Source of the DNA: Chloroflexota bacterium
GTDB taxonomy: Bacteria; Chloroflexota; Dehalococcoidia; Bin125
Direction: 5' to 3'
DNA length: 64,000 bases
Assembly: GCA_026707145.1 (NCBI GenBank)
Contig: JAPOXK010000011.1
Span: 371,608-435,607 of the forward strand
Shown here: positions 51,042 to 61,300 of the stretch, one piece after another
Layout of the letters: each line of letters starts with the position of its first letter
Numbering within the stretch: the stretch's first letter is position 1
Made by a program: the position numbers and the translations under genes
Notes under the pieces: model-generated
Database searches by the model: none
The model's input: only the letters and a program-made list of their open reading frames with translations
Told to the model about the DNA's origin: nothing

Positions 51042-52044
51042 TACGAACCGCGCAACACAGCTCGCACTTTCGCGCCGGCATCGCCGGCTCCGCCGGAGCG
51101 AGACGCTGCGGCGGATGGTCCGGGAGACGCGGCTGGCCGCGAGCGACTTCGTCTACCCGCTCTTCGTGACGCACGGCCGCGATGTGCGCGCCCCCATCGC
51201 TGCGATGCCGGGACAGAGCCGTCTCTCGATCGACCAACTGCCGGACGAGGCGCACGAATTGCGAGCGCTCGGAATTCCCGCGCTCATCCTCTTCGGGCTT
51301 CCGGCTCGCAAGGATGCGCGGGCGTCTGAAGCGTACGCCGCGGACGGTATCGTGCAGCAGGCTGTCCGGGTGCTCAAGGACGCCGATCCCGATCTGGTCG
51401 TACTGACGGATGTCTGTCTCTGCGAGTACACCGATCACGGCCACTGCGGCGTGCTGGGCGCGGGTGGCGTGGTCGAGAATGACGCCTCCGTGGAGCTGAT
51501 CGCCGCCACGGCGCTGAGCCAAGCGGAGGCGGGGGCGGACGTCGTGGCGCCCAGCGACATGATGGACGGCCGTGTGGGAGCGATCCGCGGCACTCTCGAT
51601 GGCGCGGGTTTGCCCGATGTCGCGATCTTGGCCTACGCCGCCAAGTTCGCCTCGGCGTTCTACGGTCCTTTTCGCGAGGCGGCGGATTCGACGCCGGCCT
51701 TCGGCGATCGCCGGAGCTACCAGATGGACCCGCCCAACGGGCGGGAGGCGCTGAGCGAGATCGCGCAGGACCTTGCCGAGGGCGCGGATATGGTGATGGT
51801 GAAGCCCGCGCTGCCGTACTTGGATCTGATCCGCCAAGCGCGTGATCGCATGGATTGTCCGATCGCCGCGTACAACGTCAGCGGCGAATACGCGATGGTG
51901 AAAGCGGCTGCGGCCAACGGATGGTTGGAGGAGAATCGTGTCGTGCCGGAAGTGCTGACCGCGATCAAGCGCGCCGGTGCGGACCTGATCCTCACGTATC
52001 ACGCCAAGGAGATGGCGCGCTGGCTGCAACGAGCAACGGACTAG
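51034..52044 (+). CDS. hemB: Delta-aminolevulinic acid dehydratase (porphobilinogen synthase)
   Basis: A 336-residue enzyme that joins two ALA molecules. The zinc-binding cysteine motif is [16 protein letters not shown]. Further motifs: [43 protein letters not shown] and the catalytic region [15 protein letters not shown]. It starts 8 nt before the end of the previous gene. Confidence 0.94.
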   Translation: MLDTNRATQLALSRRHRRLRRSETLRRMVRETRLAASDFVYPLFVTHGRDVRAPIAAMPGQSRLSIDQLPDEAHELRALGIPALILFGLPARKDARASEAYAADGIVQQAVRVLKDADPDLVVLTDVCLCEYTDHGHCGVLGAGGVVENDASVELIAATALSQAEAGADVVAPSDMMDGRVGAIRGTLDGAGLPDVAILAYAAKFASAFYGPFREAADSTPAFGDRRSYQMDPPNGREALSEIAQDLAEGADMVMVKPALPYLDLIRQARDRMDCPIAAYNVSGEYAMVKAAAANGWLEENRVVPEVLTAIKRAGADLILTYHAKEMARWLQRATD

Positions 52045-52796
52045 CGGGCGTCGACCTCTCGCAGATCCGAGCAGTCGCCTTCGACTGCTACGGCACCCTC
52101 ATTGATTTCGACGAGCGGGCGTTCGTTCCGGCGATCCGCGCCCTCTTCGCCCGGCACGGCGTCGCCGCCGACGCGGGCGCGGTCTGGGACGACTGGATCA
52201 AGGCTGCGAGGGAGTTCGCCAAGACGATGGGGATCGATCCGGAGCGGCCCTTGGACGGGCCCGAGCCTCCGTTTCGCACCTTCCAAGAGAGTTGGCCGCT
52301 GTTCTTCGGCTACGCCCTCGATCTGTGGAAGGTCGGCGCGGTCGATGCGCATGCGGCGACGGCTTATCTGCTCGACGCGCTCGGGCGGGCGCCGGCCTAC
52401 GAGGAGAGCAGGGAGGTCGTCGATGGGATCCGGGCAGCGGGCGTGACCGTCGCGGTGGCGAGCAACGCCGATCGCGGGCACCTGGCCGCGGCCCTGCGGG
52501 GCGCGGAGATCAGTGCGGACGTTGTCGTGTCATCGGAAGACGTGCGCGCCTACAAACCGCGCCGCCCCTTCTATGAGGCCTTGCTGCGGGCGCTCGACCT
52601 GTCGGCGGCGCAGGTGCTGTACGTGGGCGACCATCCGATCGCGGACGTTACGGGCGCCCGCAGCGTGGGGATGCCGGTCTACCGGGTGCAGCGCTTCGAG
52701 CGCGAGACGCCATCCCATCAACCGGCGTTCGAGGCCACCTGGACGTTCCCCGACCTGCGCGGGCTCTTGCGCCTCATTCCCGCTGCCGCGCCGTGA
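52020..52796 (+). CDS. HAD-superfamily hydrolase within the heme operon
   Basis: A 258-residue HAD protein. Motif [15 protein letters not shown], motif [11 protein letters not shown], motif [14 protein letters not shown] and motif [15 protein letters not shown] are all visible. It is similar to haloacid dehalogenase/phosphatase proteins. No ATG, GTG or TTG is available in frame at the right place. A CTG at 52020 lies 8 nt after a perfect AAGGAG, so CTG is proposed as start. It overlaps hemB by 25 nt and hemL by 4 nt. Substrate unknown. Confidence 0.8.
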   Translation: MAATSNGLAGVDLSQIRAVAFDCYGTLIDFDERAFVPAIRALFARHGVAADAGAVWDDWIKAAREFAKTMGIDPERPLDGPEPPFRTFQESWPLFFGYALDLWKVGAVDAHAATAYLLDALGRAPAYEESREVVDGIRAAGVTVAVASNADRGHLAAALRGAEISADVVVSSEDVRAYKPRRPFYEALLRALDLSAAQVLYVGDHPIADVTGARSVGMPVYRVQRFERETPSHQPAFEATWTFPDLRGLLRLIPAAAP

Positions 52797-54091
52797 GAGA
52801 CCGGCCGCGGTCGCGGGCGGCTTTTCAGGCCGCGCAGGAGCTCTTTCCCGGAGGCGTGAATAGCCCCGTGCGGGCCTTTGGCGCGGTCGGCGGAGAGCCG
52901 CCCGTCATCGACCGCGGCAGCGGCGCCTACATCTACGACGTGGACGGCAATGCCTACGCCGACTACGTGTGCGCCTACGGGCCGCTGATCCTGGGGCACG
53001 CCCATCCGGCCATCGTTGGCGCGATCCGCGATGCCGCCGCCGCCGGAACGGCCTTCGGCGCCCCCACGGAGCTGGAGACGGCGCTCGCGCGGCGGGTCGT
53101 GGCCGCGGTTCCCTCGATCGAGCAGGTGCGGTTCGTCAACTCCGGCACCGAGGCGACGATGACCGCCATCCGCCTCGCGCGCGGGTACACGGGCCGCAAC
53201 AAGCTGATCAAGTTCGCCGGCTGCTACCACGGACACGCCGGCGGTCTGCTGGCGCGATCGGGGTCGGGGCTCGCCACGTTGGGTTTGCCGGACAGCGCCG
53301 GCGTCCCCGCGAGCTACACCGCCGAGACGCTGGTCGCCCCCTACAACGATCTGGCGGCCGTCGAGCGCATCGTCAGCACCTACGCCGACGATCTGGCGGG
53401 CGTGATCGTGGAGCCGGTGGCCGCCAACATGGGCCTCGTGCCGCCGCGGCCGGGTTTTTTGGAGGGGCTGCGGGAGCTCACCCTCGGCGCCGGGGCGCTC
53501 CTCATCTTCGATGAGGTGATCACGGGATTTCGCCTCGCCCGCGGCGGCGCCCAGGCGCAGTTCGGCGTCACGCCGGACCTCACCTGCTTGGGCAAGATCA
53601 TCGGGGGCGGGCTCCCGATCGGCGCCGTGGGCGGCCCGGCGGCGATCATGAAGCACCTGGCGCCGCTGGGCGCCGTTTATCAAGCGGGGACCCTGGCCGG
53701 CAATACCCTGGCGATGGCGGCCGGCGTCGCGACCCTCGACGAGCTGAGCGATCCCGCCATCTACGAGAGGCTCGATCGGCGCGCGGCCCGGCTCGCGGCG
53801 GCGATTTCGGCGGCGGCGCGGCGCGCGGCCCTGCCGGTCGCGGTGAGCCGCGCCGGCTCCCTGCTCACCATCTTCTTCCAAGCCGAGCCGCCCACGGATC
53901 TCGCCACGGCCCAGGCCAGCGACACGGCGGCCTACGCGCGCTTCTGCCACGCCGCCCTGGCCGCGGGGGTCAACGTCGCGCCTTCCCAGTTCGAGGCCAT
54001 GTTCGTCTCGCTGGCGCACACCAACGAAGTGATCGCCTTCACCGAGGCCGCCATCGCCAAGGCCCTTGACGAGGTCGCGCGAAACCGATAA
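52793..54091 (+). CDS. hemL: Glutamate-1-semialdehyde 2,1-aminomutase
   Basis: A 432-residue PLP enzyme that makes 5-aminolevulinate from the HemA product. Motifs: FPGGVNSPVRAFGAVGG, HAHPAIVGAIRDAA, RFVNSGTEATMTAIR, and the PLP lysine in LGKIIGGGLPIGAVGG. It starts with GTG overlapping the HAD gene by 4 nt and is the last heme gene of the operon. Confidence 0.94.
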   Translation: MRDRPRSRAAFQAAQELFPGGVNSPVRAFGAVGGEPPVIDRGSGAYIYDVDGNAYADYVCAYGPLILGHAHPAIVGAIRDAAAAGTAFGAPTELETALARRVVAAVPSIEQVRFVNSGTEATMTAIRLARGYTGRNKLIKFAGCYHGHAGGLLARSGSGLATLGLPDSAGVPASYTAETLVAPYNDLAAVERIVSTYADDLAGVIVEPVAANMGLVPPRPGFLEGLRELTLGAGALLIFDEVITGFRLARGGAQAQFGVTPDLTCLGKIIGGGLPIGAVGGPAAIMKHLAPLGAVYQAGTLAGNTLAMAAGVATLDELSDPAIYERLDRRAARLAAAISAAARRAALPVAVSRAGSLLTIFFQAEPPTDLATAQASDTAAYARFCHAALAAGVNVAPSQFEAMFVSLAHTNEVIAFTEAAIAKALDEVARNR

Positions 54092-54240
54092 CGCACGTTA
54101 TCCACCGTTTCTCCACGAACTTCTGTCGACTGCCGCGCTGCTGCCCCAGGTTGCGTCGCCGCTGGCCTCTCTGGTGCTCTACAATTATCCGGTCAATCGC
54201 ATAGATCGATTCGCATTTTTAGGGCCGTGGAGGCTTGCGG
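54092..54240. promoter_or_regulatory. Intergenic region upstream of dnaN, one weak DnaA-box-like site
   Basis: TTATCCACC at 54098-54106 differs from the DnaA consensus only in the last base. Only one such site is seen, so no origin is claimed. A TACAAT at 54180 may be a -10 element without a clear -35. Confidence 0.3.
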
Positions 54241-55368
54241 GTGAAACTAGCGGTCCAGCAAGAGGCGCTCAAGCGAGGCCTCGATATTGTGGGACGCGCG
54301 GTCGCGTCGCGCCCCACGCTGCCCCAGACCTCGCACGTGCTGCTCTCCGCGGAGGAGGACCGGCTCAAGCTCGCCGCCACCAACCTCCAGATCGCGCTCA
54401 CCTCGTGGGTGGGCGCGCGCGTCGAGGAGCCCGGAGCGATCACGATCCCCGCGCGGCTGCTCAGCGAGTTCGTCTCCTCGCTGCCGTCGGCCGAGATCGA
54501 TTTCAGCGTCGCCGCGCGCTCCCGGCAGGCGCAGATCGTCTGCGCCCGCAACGAGGCCTCCATCAGCGGCATGGACGCGGACGACTTTCCCCCGATCCCT
54601 TCCATCACCGAGGGGGACGTGATCCGCTTGGAGCCGCAGGCCCTGCGGGAGGCGGTGGACCACGTGGGCTTCGCCGCCGCCACGGACGACAGCCGGCCGG
54701 TCCTGACGGGCGTCCAGCTCAAGATCGAGGAAGGCCGCCTCACCCTGGCGGGCGCGGACGGCTTCCGCCTGGCCGTCTACCACCTCGATATCGCGGAGCT
54801 GCTGCCGGAGCCGATCGAGATCATCGTGCCGGCGCGGGCCCTGCAAGATCTGGGGCGCCTCTTGCCGGAGCAGGACGAGCCCGTGCTGCTGCAGCTCAAC
54901 AGCGCCCGCAGCCAGGTCCTGCTCAAGTTCAGCGACATCGAACTCACGGCGCAGCTCATTCAGGGGACCTTCCCCAGCTACCAGCAGCTCGTCCCCTCGG
55001 AGTACCAAACGCGGGCGATCATGGACGGCGGCGAGTTCCTGCGCGAGGTCAAGACCGCCGCCGTGTTCGCGCGCGACGGCAGCGGCATCGTGCGCGTGAT
55101 GCTGCGTCCGGAGGACGGCGGCGGGCGCGTCTCCGTCTCCGCGCGGGCGGACGAGCAAGGCGAGCACGAGGGACAGATGGATGCAGCCATTGAGGGCGAA
55201 GAGGGCCGGATCGCCTTCAACAACCGCTATCTCCAGGACGTGCTGCAGGTCCTAGAGAAGGGCAAGGTCCGGCTGGAGACGACGGGCCCCTCGAACCCGG
55301 GCGTGTTCCGCCCCGACGAGCGCGAGAACTACGTCCACGTCATCATGCCGATGTTTGTGCAATGGTGA
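54241..55368 (+). CDS. dnaN: DNA polymerase III beta subunit (sliding clamp)
   Basis: A 375-residue clamp. The start is GTG after GGAGG at 8 nt. Three-domain features: KLAATNLQIALTSWVGAR near 45, ITIPARLLSEFVSSLP near 65, AGADGFRLAVYHLD near 170 and the C-terminal ENYVHVIMPMFVQW. It forms a dimeric ring that tethers the polymerase. It is not next to dnaA here, and follows the heme operon. Confidence 0.93.
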   Translation: MKLAVQQEALKRGLDIVGRAVASRPTLPQTSHVLLSAEEDRLKLAATNLQIALTSWVGARVEEPGAITIPARLLSEFVSSLPSAEIDFSVAARSRQAQIVCARNEASISGMDADDFPPIPSITEGDVIRLEPQALREAVDHVGFAAATDDSRPVLTGVQLKIEEGRLTLAGADGFRLAVYHLDIAELLPEPIEIIVPARALQDLGRLLPEQDEPVLLQLNSARSQVLLKFSDIELTAQLIQGTFPSYQQLVPSEYQTRAIMDGGEFLREVKTAAVFARDGSGIVRVMLRPEDGGGRVSVSARADEQGEHEGQMDAAIEGEEGRIAFNNRYLQDVLQVLEKGKVRLETTGPSNPGVFRPDERENYVHVIMPMFVQW

Positions 55369-55579
55369 GAAACCGGCGTCGGGATCTGCGGATTCCGGGG
55401 GGCCATCGGGAGACTTGCGAGATGCTGGAGGTTCGGTGGGGAGCAGCCCCTCGACCGTGACCTCGTCCCGCGTGGCCGCCGCGCTCAGCTGCACCGCCTC
55501 CAACACGCGCGCATACGGCTCCGGCTCGGCGCCGTCGAGCCGCGCGGCGATCGTCGCGCACACCTGAGGAGGCCGGTGC
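55369..55579 (-). pseudogene. Possible serine recombinase C-terminal remnant
   Basis: The minus-strand frame from about 55563 reads VCATIAARLDGAEPEPYARV then LEAVQLSAAATRDEVTVEGLLPTE, which resembles the C-terminal end of serine recombinase proteins. The rest of the gene is absent and the frame continues into dnaN. This is a weak call based on motif resemblance. Confidence 0.33.
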
Positions 55580-57985
55580 TTACGTGTCCTCCGGCTCCGC
55601 CGGTTCCCCCTTGGGCATCCGGTAGCCGACGCGCGGCTCGGTGAAGAGGTAGGTGGGGTTCTTGGCGTCGTCGCCCAGCTTGCGGCGGAGCCTGCTCACG
55701 ACGGTGCGCATCGGCCGCGTGTCGCCGCCGCTCCGCTCGCCCCAGACCCGTTGCAGCAGCTGCTCCTGGGTCACGATCCGCCCGGCGTTCGCCGAGAGCT
55801 CCACGAGGACGCGGTATTCGAGCGCCATCAGCTCGACCAGCCGGCCGGCAAGGGTCACCCGGCGCTCGGCGTAGTCGATGATCAGCTCCCCGCGCACATA
55901 CGGCTCTGACGGCTCCGACGGCTCCCGTTTGCGCAGCGCCGCCTTGATTCGCGCGGCCAGCTCCGTCGGCGAGAAGGGCTTGACCATGTAATCCGCGGCC
56001 CCCGTCTCGAACGCCTTCGCGATCAGATCTTCCTGCCCGTATACGGACAGGAAGATGACGGGCACGTCGGCGGTCTTCAGGATCTCCTTCATCAGCTCGA
56101 TCCCGTCGGTGCCGGGCAGCATCAGATCGAGGAGGACCAGACCGGGCCGTTCGTCTTCCATGAGGCTGAGCGCCTCGTCCGGGTCGCCGGTCACGATCGG
56201 CTTGTAGCCCGATTGAGCCAGGGCGTCGCGGACGTAGCGCAGATCCTCGGGGTTGTCGTCCACCGCGAGGACGCGGACCGGTTCCTCGGCCGTCCGCACC
56301 GATCGCTGCGAGGGCCGGCTCGAAGGGGACGCGACGCCGCCGGCCCCGTCGCTTCCGGCCCCGTCGGCCGTCGGCAGCGTGAAGGTGAAGCGCGCGCCCA
56401 GCCCCGCCCCCTCGCTCTCGGCCCAGATGCGGCCGCCGTGCGCCTCCACGATCCCCTTGCAGATGGCTAGCCCCAGCCCCGTGTCCCCTCCCTGATCCTC
56501 GGGCTGGGCCACGGAGAACTTGCGGAACAGCAGCGGCAGGCTCTCCGCCGGGATGCCCCGCCCCGCGTCGGCCACCGAGATCGCGACGTGCACGCCGTCG
56601 CGCACGGCGCCCACCCGGATCACCGAGGAGTCCGGCGAGTGCCGGGCGGCGTTGGCGAGCAGGTTGCTCAGCACCTGGACGATGCGCCGCCGGTCGGCCA
56701 GCACCAGGGGCAGGTCGGGCCCGATGTCGATGGCCAGGCGGTTCTTGCTCCCGGCGCTGGCAAAGGCGTTCTTGGCCTTGTCCACCAGCACGGCCACCTC
56801 CGCCGGTTCGGGGCTCACCGGCAGCGTGCCCGTCTCGATGCGGGCCACGTCCAGCAGATCGGCCACCAGGTCGTGCATGCGGTCGGCCTGCTCCTCGATG
56901 AGGCGGAAGAACTGCCGCACCACGGCCGGGTCCATCTCCGTGACCGAACCCAGCACGGTGGCGGCGGAGCCCTTGATGGAGGTCAGCGGGGCCCGCAGCT
57001 CGTGGCTCACCATGGCCAGGAACTCGGCCCGCAGCCGCTCCTGCTCCTCCAGCGGCGTCATGTCCTGCAGCATGACGACGAAGGAGGCCAGCTGGCCGTC
57101 CTCCCCGTGGATCGGGGTGGCGTTGAGCAGGACGCTGACGCGCCGCCCGTCGGGGACGCGCAGCGTGATCTCCTCCGCCCGGATCGTCTCCCCGTTCCGC
57201 AGCGCCTCGGCCAGCGGCAGCTCCCCGAGGGAGATCTCCCGGCCGTCCGCGCGGACGTAGGTCACCACCTTGAGGAGGTCCTCCGTCGTCTGCTCCCCCT
57301 CCCGCAGGCCGTCCACGATGCGCCGGGCCTCGCGGTTGACGGAGAGCGGCACTCCCATCTGGGCGTCGAAGACGACCACGCCCACCGGCGAGGTGTTGAC
57401 CAGCGTCTCCAGGTCCGCCCGGGCCTGCCGCTCCTCGCGGTGCGTGCGGGCGTTGGCGATCACCAGCGCCGCCTGGGAGGCGAACATCACCAGCGTCTCC
57501 TCGTCGGCCCGGCTGAACTCCGCTCCGTCGTCATTGCCGCCCACGAAGACGTGGCCCACCCGCGCGCCGCCGTGGAACATCGGCGCCGCCAGGAAGCGGA
57601 GGCTCCCCACCGGCAGGGGGATGTGGAACTCGGGGAAGCCCAGGGCCTGGACGTACTCCACCAGGTCGGGGAGCCGCAGCGGCTCGGAGATGTCGCTCAG
57701 GAGCTCGAAGATGTGCGGCCCGTCCGGGATGTGCCACAGCCGCTCGGCCTCCGCCGCCGTCAACCCCGAGGACAGGAAGTCCTGCACCCCGCCCTCGTCG
57801 CCGAGCAGCGTCATCACCCCGTAGCGGGCGGCGGTCAGGGAGCGGGCGGAGTCGAGCACGCCCTGGAGCACCGTATCGAAGTCCAGGCTCTCGTTGATGC
57901 GCAGGCTGGCCTCGCTCAGCAGCGAGAGCCGCTCCCGCGGGGCCTCTTCCGTCTCCCCTGTCGTGTCGTCGGGCCGCTTCGTCAT
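55580..57985 (-). CDS. Soluble sensor histidine kinase fused to receiver and winged-helix output
   Basis: An 801-residue protein without membrane segments. Order of domains: GAF (about 20-178, including RFLAAPMFHGGARVGHVFVGG), PAS (about 188-315), HisKA with the phosphorylated His in AMVSHELRAPLTSIKG near 330, HATPase with VLSNLLANAARHSPDS, DAGRGIP and GDTGLGLAICKGIVEAHGG, then a receiver (Asp in LVLLDLMLPGTDG near 620; Lys in MVKPFSP) and an OmpR-type winged helix (about 708-795, ending EPRVGYRMPKGE). A single polypeptide thus senses, relays and binds DNA. Confidence 0.9.
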   Translation of the reverse strand: MTKRPDDTTGETEEAPRERLSLLSEASLRINESLDFDTVLQGVLDSARSLTAARYGVMTLLGDEGGVQDFLSSGLTAAEAERLWHIPDGPHIFELLSDISEPLRLPDLVEYVQALGFPEFHIPLPVGSLRFLAAPMFHGGARVGHVFVGGNDDGAEFSRADEETLVMFASQAALVIANARTHREERQARADLETLVNTSPVGVVVFDAQMGVPLSVNREARRIVDGLREGEQTTEDLLKVVTYVRADGREISLGELPLAEALRNGETIRAEEITLRVPDGRRVSVLLNATPIHGEDGQLASFVVMLQDMTPLEEQERLRAEFLAMVSHELRAPLTSIKGSAATVLGSVTEMDPAVVRQFFRLIEEQADRMHDLVADLLDVARIETGTLPVSPEPAEVAVLVDKAKNAFASAGSKNRLAIDIGPDLPLVLADRRRIVQVLSNLLANAARHSPDSSVIRVGAVRDGVHVAISVADAGRGIPAESLPLLFRKFSVAQPEDQGGDTGLGLAICKGIVEAHGGRIWAESEGAGLGARFTFTLPTADGAGSDGAGGVASPSSRPSQRSVRTAEEPVRVLAVDDNPEDLRYVRDALAQSGYKPIVTGDPDEALSLMEDERPGLVLLDLMLPGTDGIELMKEILKTADVPVIFLSVYGQEDLIAKAFETGAADYMVKPFSPTELAARIKAALRKREPSEPSEPYVRGELIIDYAERRVTLAGRLVELMALEYRVLVELSANAGRIVTQEQLLQRVWGERSGGDTRPMRTVVSRLRRKLGDDAKNPTYLFTEPRVGYRMPKGEPAEPEDT

Positions 57986-58381
57986 CCCATCACCCTAGCG
58001 GTCTGCGGCGGCCCAGGTGTGCTTGCCATCAGTACGCAAGTGCAATTGAAACGCCGGAGTAAATTATGCCAAATTTCAAAACAAGTCACAAGATGTCGCA
58101 CGAAAGAATTCCGAATGTCACGCGCTAGTAACAACCTCGCCTGTAGTCTGGCGCATGCCTTCTGTGGGGCGGCGCTCCTCCATGTCTGAGAGAGAAGCGC
58201 CCTCGTAGGGAAGGTTTCGCAGTGCGCGTCTTGGTGAAGGCGGGCATATCTGAGAAAAGGGCGGGACATTTAGATGGCACATGAATTCGGCACGACAAGT
58301 CATTCGCATGACGGCTCTGTGAATCCACGGCACCTGAATCACTCCCCCCCCAACCCCAAGCACTCTTCCCTCTCCCTCGCC
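57986..58381. other. 396-nt intergenic region between divergent genes
   Basis: It is AT-richer around 58030-58130. A near-repeat CATGTCTGAGAGAG/CATATCTGAGAAAA occurs at about 58182 and 58245. The first codons of an upstream ATG frame (from 58274) are a leader that I do not favour as coding. No RNA motif is recognised. Confidence 0.4.
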
Positions 58382-61300
58382 ATGAGACCGAGCCGCGCCT
58401 TGGGCGGCTTGACCGTTCTTGTGGCCCTGGCCATCGGCCTGCTGCTTTCGTCGGTTCTTTCTATTCAAGCGCAGGAAGGCCCGATCGACTATCCCGAGAA
58501 CGGGACGGATCCCGTGGCGAGGTTCACGGCGACGGACCCGGAGGGTGACGAGATCACGTGGACGCTGGCGGGCGATGACGCCGCCGACTTCGACATCAGC
58601 GACGACGGCGTGCTGACCTTCGATTCACCGCCGGACTTCGAGGTGCCGGTCGACGCCGACACCAACAACACCTACGCGGTGACCGTGACGGCCACCGACG
58701 ACGATACCCCCCTCGCCGATACCCACGAAGTGACGGTCTCGGTCGCCAACGTGGAAGAGGCTGCGACCGTGGGGATCGAGCTCTCGTCCCTGCAGCCGCA
58801 GGTCTCGACGGCGATCACGGTCACCTACGTCGACGGCGTGGGGAATCCGCTCGTGGACGCGGCCGGCGCCGCGCACACCGGCATCATGGACCCCGACCGG
58901 GACAAGGACGACGCGACGAGCACGGCCATCCCCGCGGAGGACGTCACGTGGCAGTGGTCCAAGTCGTCCAGCAAGAGCGGGTCATACACGGACATCGCCG
59001 GTGATGCCGCCAAGGCGGTTTCCTACACCCCCGGCTCCGGGGACAGCGGCATGTACCTGCGGGTGACGGGGACCTACGAGGACGGCCAAGGGAAGGGGAA
59101 GATCGTCCAGGCGACCTCCGCCTACCCGGTCAGAGAATTCAGCCGCAGCAGCGCACCCGCATTCCCTGAGGACTTCGACGCCCAGATGGATGGCGACAAC
59201 CCGCCGTCCGCGGAGATCGGCGACGGGGCCACGGCGGGCGCGGCCGCGGGCGACCCCATTGTCGCCAACGACGCCGAGAGCGACCGCTTGACCTACTCGC
59301 TTACGGCCGACACCGGAGGAACCGCGACACACGCCGACGTGTTCCAGATCGACCGGGCGACCGGCCAGGTGAGCGTCGGCCTCGGCAAGACGGTGCATCC
59401 CACCAGCGACACGGGCGAGACTGCCTCCGCTACCGTTGTGGTAGGGGACACCTTCACCTTCACCATCACCGCCAGCGACCCGGAGGGCCTCAGCGACACG
59501 GTCACCATGACGGTCACCGTGGGAGCGGAGGACGAGGCGCCGGTGTTCACCGAGGAAGGGGGGCAGGCCGCCCACACGTTCGAGGAGATCCCGGTGGGCA
59601 CGACCTCGCCGGACCTGGCGGTGCACACCTTTGCGGCCACCGACGTTGAGGGAGACACCGTTACCCTCAGCATGTCCGGAGCGGACAGCAGCAAGTTCAC
59701 GTTCACCCCTGCCGACGGCTCGTTGTCCTTCGCGGCTGCGCCGGACTTCGAGGCGCCCGGCTCTGCGGACGGAGACAACGTCTACCAGATCACGATCACG
59801 GCCGCGTCGACCGGCAGCGGCGAGGGCGCGACCGAGAAGCGGACGGAACTCGCCGTGACGGTCACGGTCACGAACGAGAACGATCCGGGGACCATCAGCC
59901 TGAGCGCGCAGCTGCCGAGGCGCGGGTTTGCGCTGACGGCGACTGCGCCGTCCGACAGCGACGGTCGCGTGAGCGGCGTCACCTGGAAGTGGGAGCGGGA
60001 CGAGACCGGAACTGCCACTAGCCCCAGTTCCGATTGCGCCGCCATCGCCGACGATGGTTGGGAAGACGCCAAGGGCGCGGGCGCCACGTCGGCCAGCTAC
60101 ACGCCGGTGGCGGGCGACGTAGGCAAGTGCCTGCGGGCGACGGCGAGCTACGCCGACGCCCACGGTCCCGACAAGAGCGCATCGGTCGTCTCGGCGCGGA
60201 CGGTCGCGGCCGCCCGCAACCTGGCCCCGGTGTTCACCGACGAGGATGGGGATGACACCAACGGCGTCCAGCTCAACCAGCGAGAGGTTGCGGAGAACGC
60301 GGCCGCAGACGCCACTGTGGGAGACCCCATCCCGGCTACCGACACTGAGGACGCCGAGACCGCCGACAACGCTGCCCTGACCTTCGCGCTGAGCGGCGCC
60401 GACGCGGGGCCGTTCGCCATCGCGTCGCCGGGCGGTCAGATCACGGTGAGGGCAGCCAATACGCTGAACCACGAGACCAAGGACACCTACACGGTGACCG
60501 TCACCGTCAGGGACCTCCAGGGCCTCAACTCCTCCATCGACCTCACCATCAAGGTCACCGACGTCAACGAGGCGCCGGAGGTCAGCGGACCGTCCAGCGA
60601 GACGTACGCGGAGAACGGGACGGGCGCCGTGGCGAGGTTCACGGCGACGGACCCGGAGGATGACGCGATCACGTGGAGCAAGAGTGGTGATGACGAGGCG
60701 CTCTTCGCCATCAGCGAAGACGGCGTGCTGACCTTCGTTTCACCGCCGAACTTCGAGGCGCCGGGAGACACCGGTACCAACAACATCTACGCGGTGACCG
60801 TGACGGCCACCGACGACGACGACGCCCCTCTCGCCGGCACCCACGCGGTGATGGTCGAGGTGACCAACGTGGAAGAGGCGGCGACCGTGGGGATCGAGCT
60901 CTCGTCCCTGCAGCCGCAGGTCTCGACGGCGATCACGGTCGCCTACGTCGACGGCGTGGGGAACCCACTCGTGGACATGGACGGTGCCGCGCACACCGGC
61001 ATCGTGGACGACGACCGGGACAAGGACGACGCGACGAGCATGGACATCCCCGCGGGCGATGTCACGTGGCAGTGGTCCAAGTCGTCCAGCAAGAGCGGGC
61101 GATTCACGGATATCGCCGGTGATGACGCCCAGCTGGTTTCCTACACCCCCGAAGCCGCGGACAGCGGCATGTACCTGCGGGTGACGGGGACCTACGAGGA
61201 CGGCCACGGGGAGGGGAAGATCGTCCAGGCGACCTCCGCCTACCCGGTCAGGGCGTTCCTCAGCGGCAACAGCGCACCCGCATTCCCTGATGACTTCGAC

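Noticed and set aside
54092..54240. Possible replication origin next to dnaN
   Set aside because: Only one DnaA-box-like site (TTATCCACC), no dnaA gene, no AT-rich unwinding element; the upstream gene is hemL.
56588..58189. 533-residue ORF antisense to the sensor kinase
   Set aside because: His/Arg/Gly-rich composition typical of antisense shadow; no recognisable domain.
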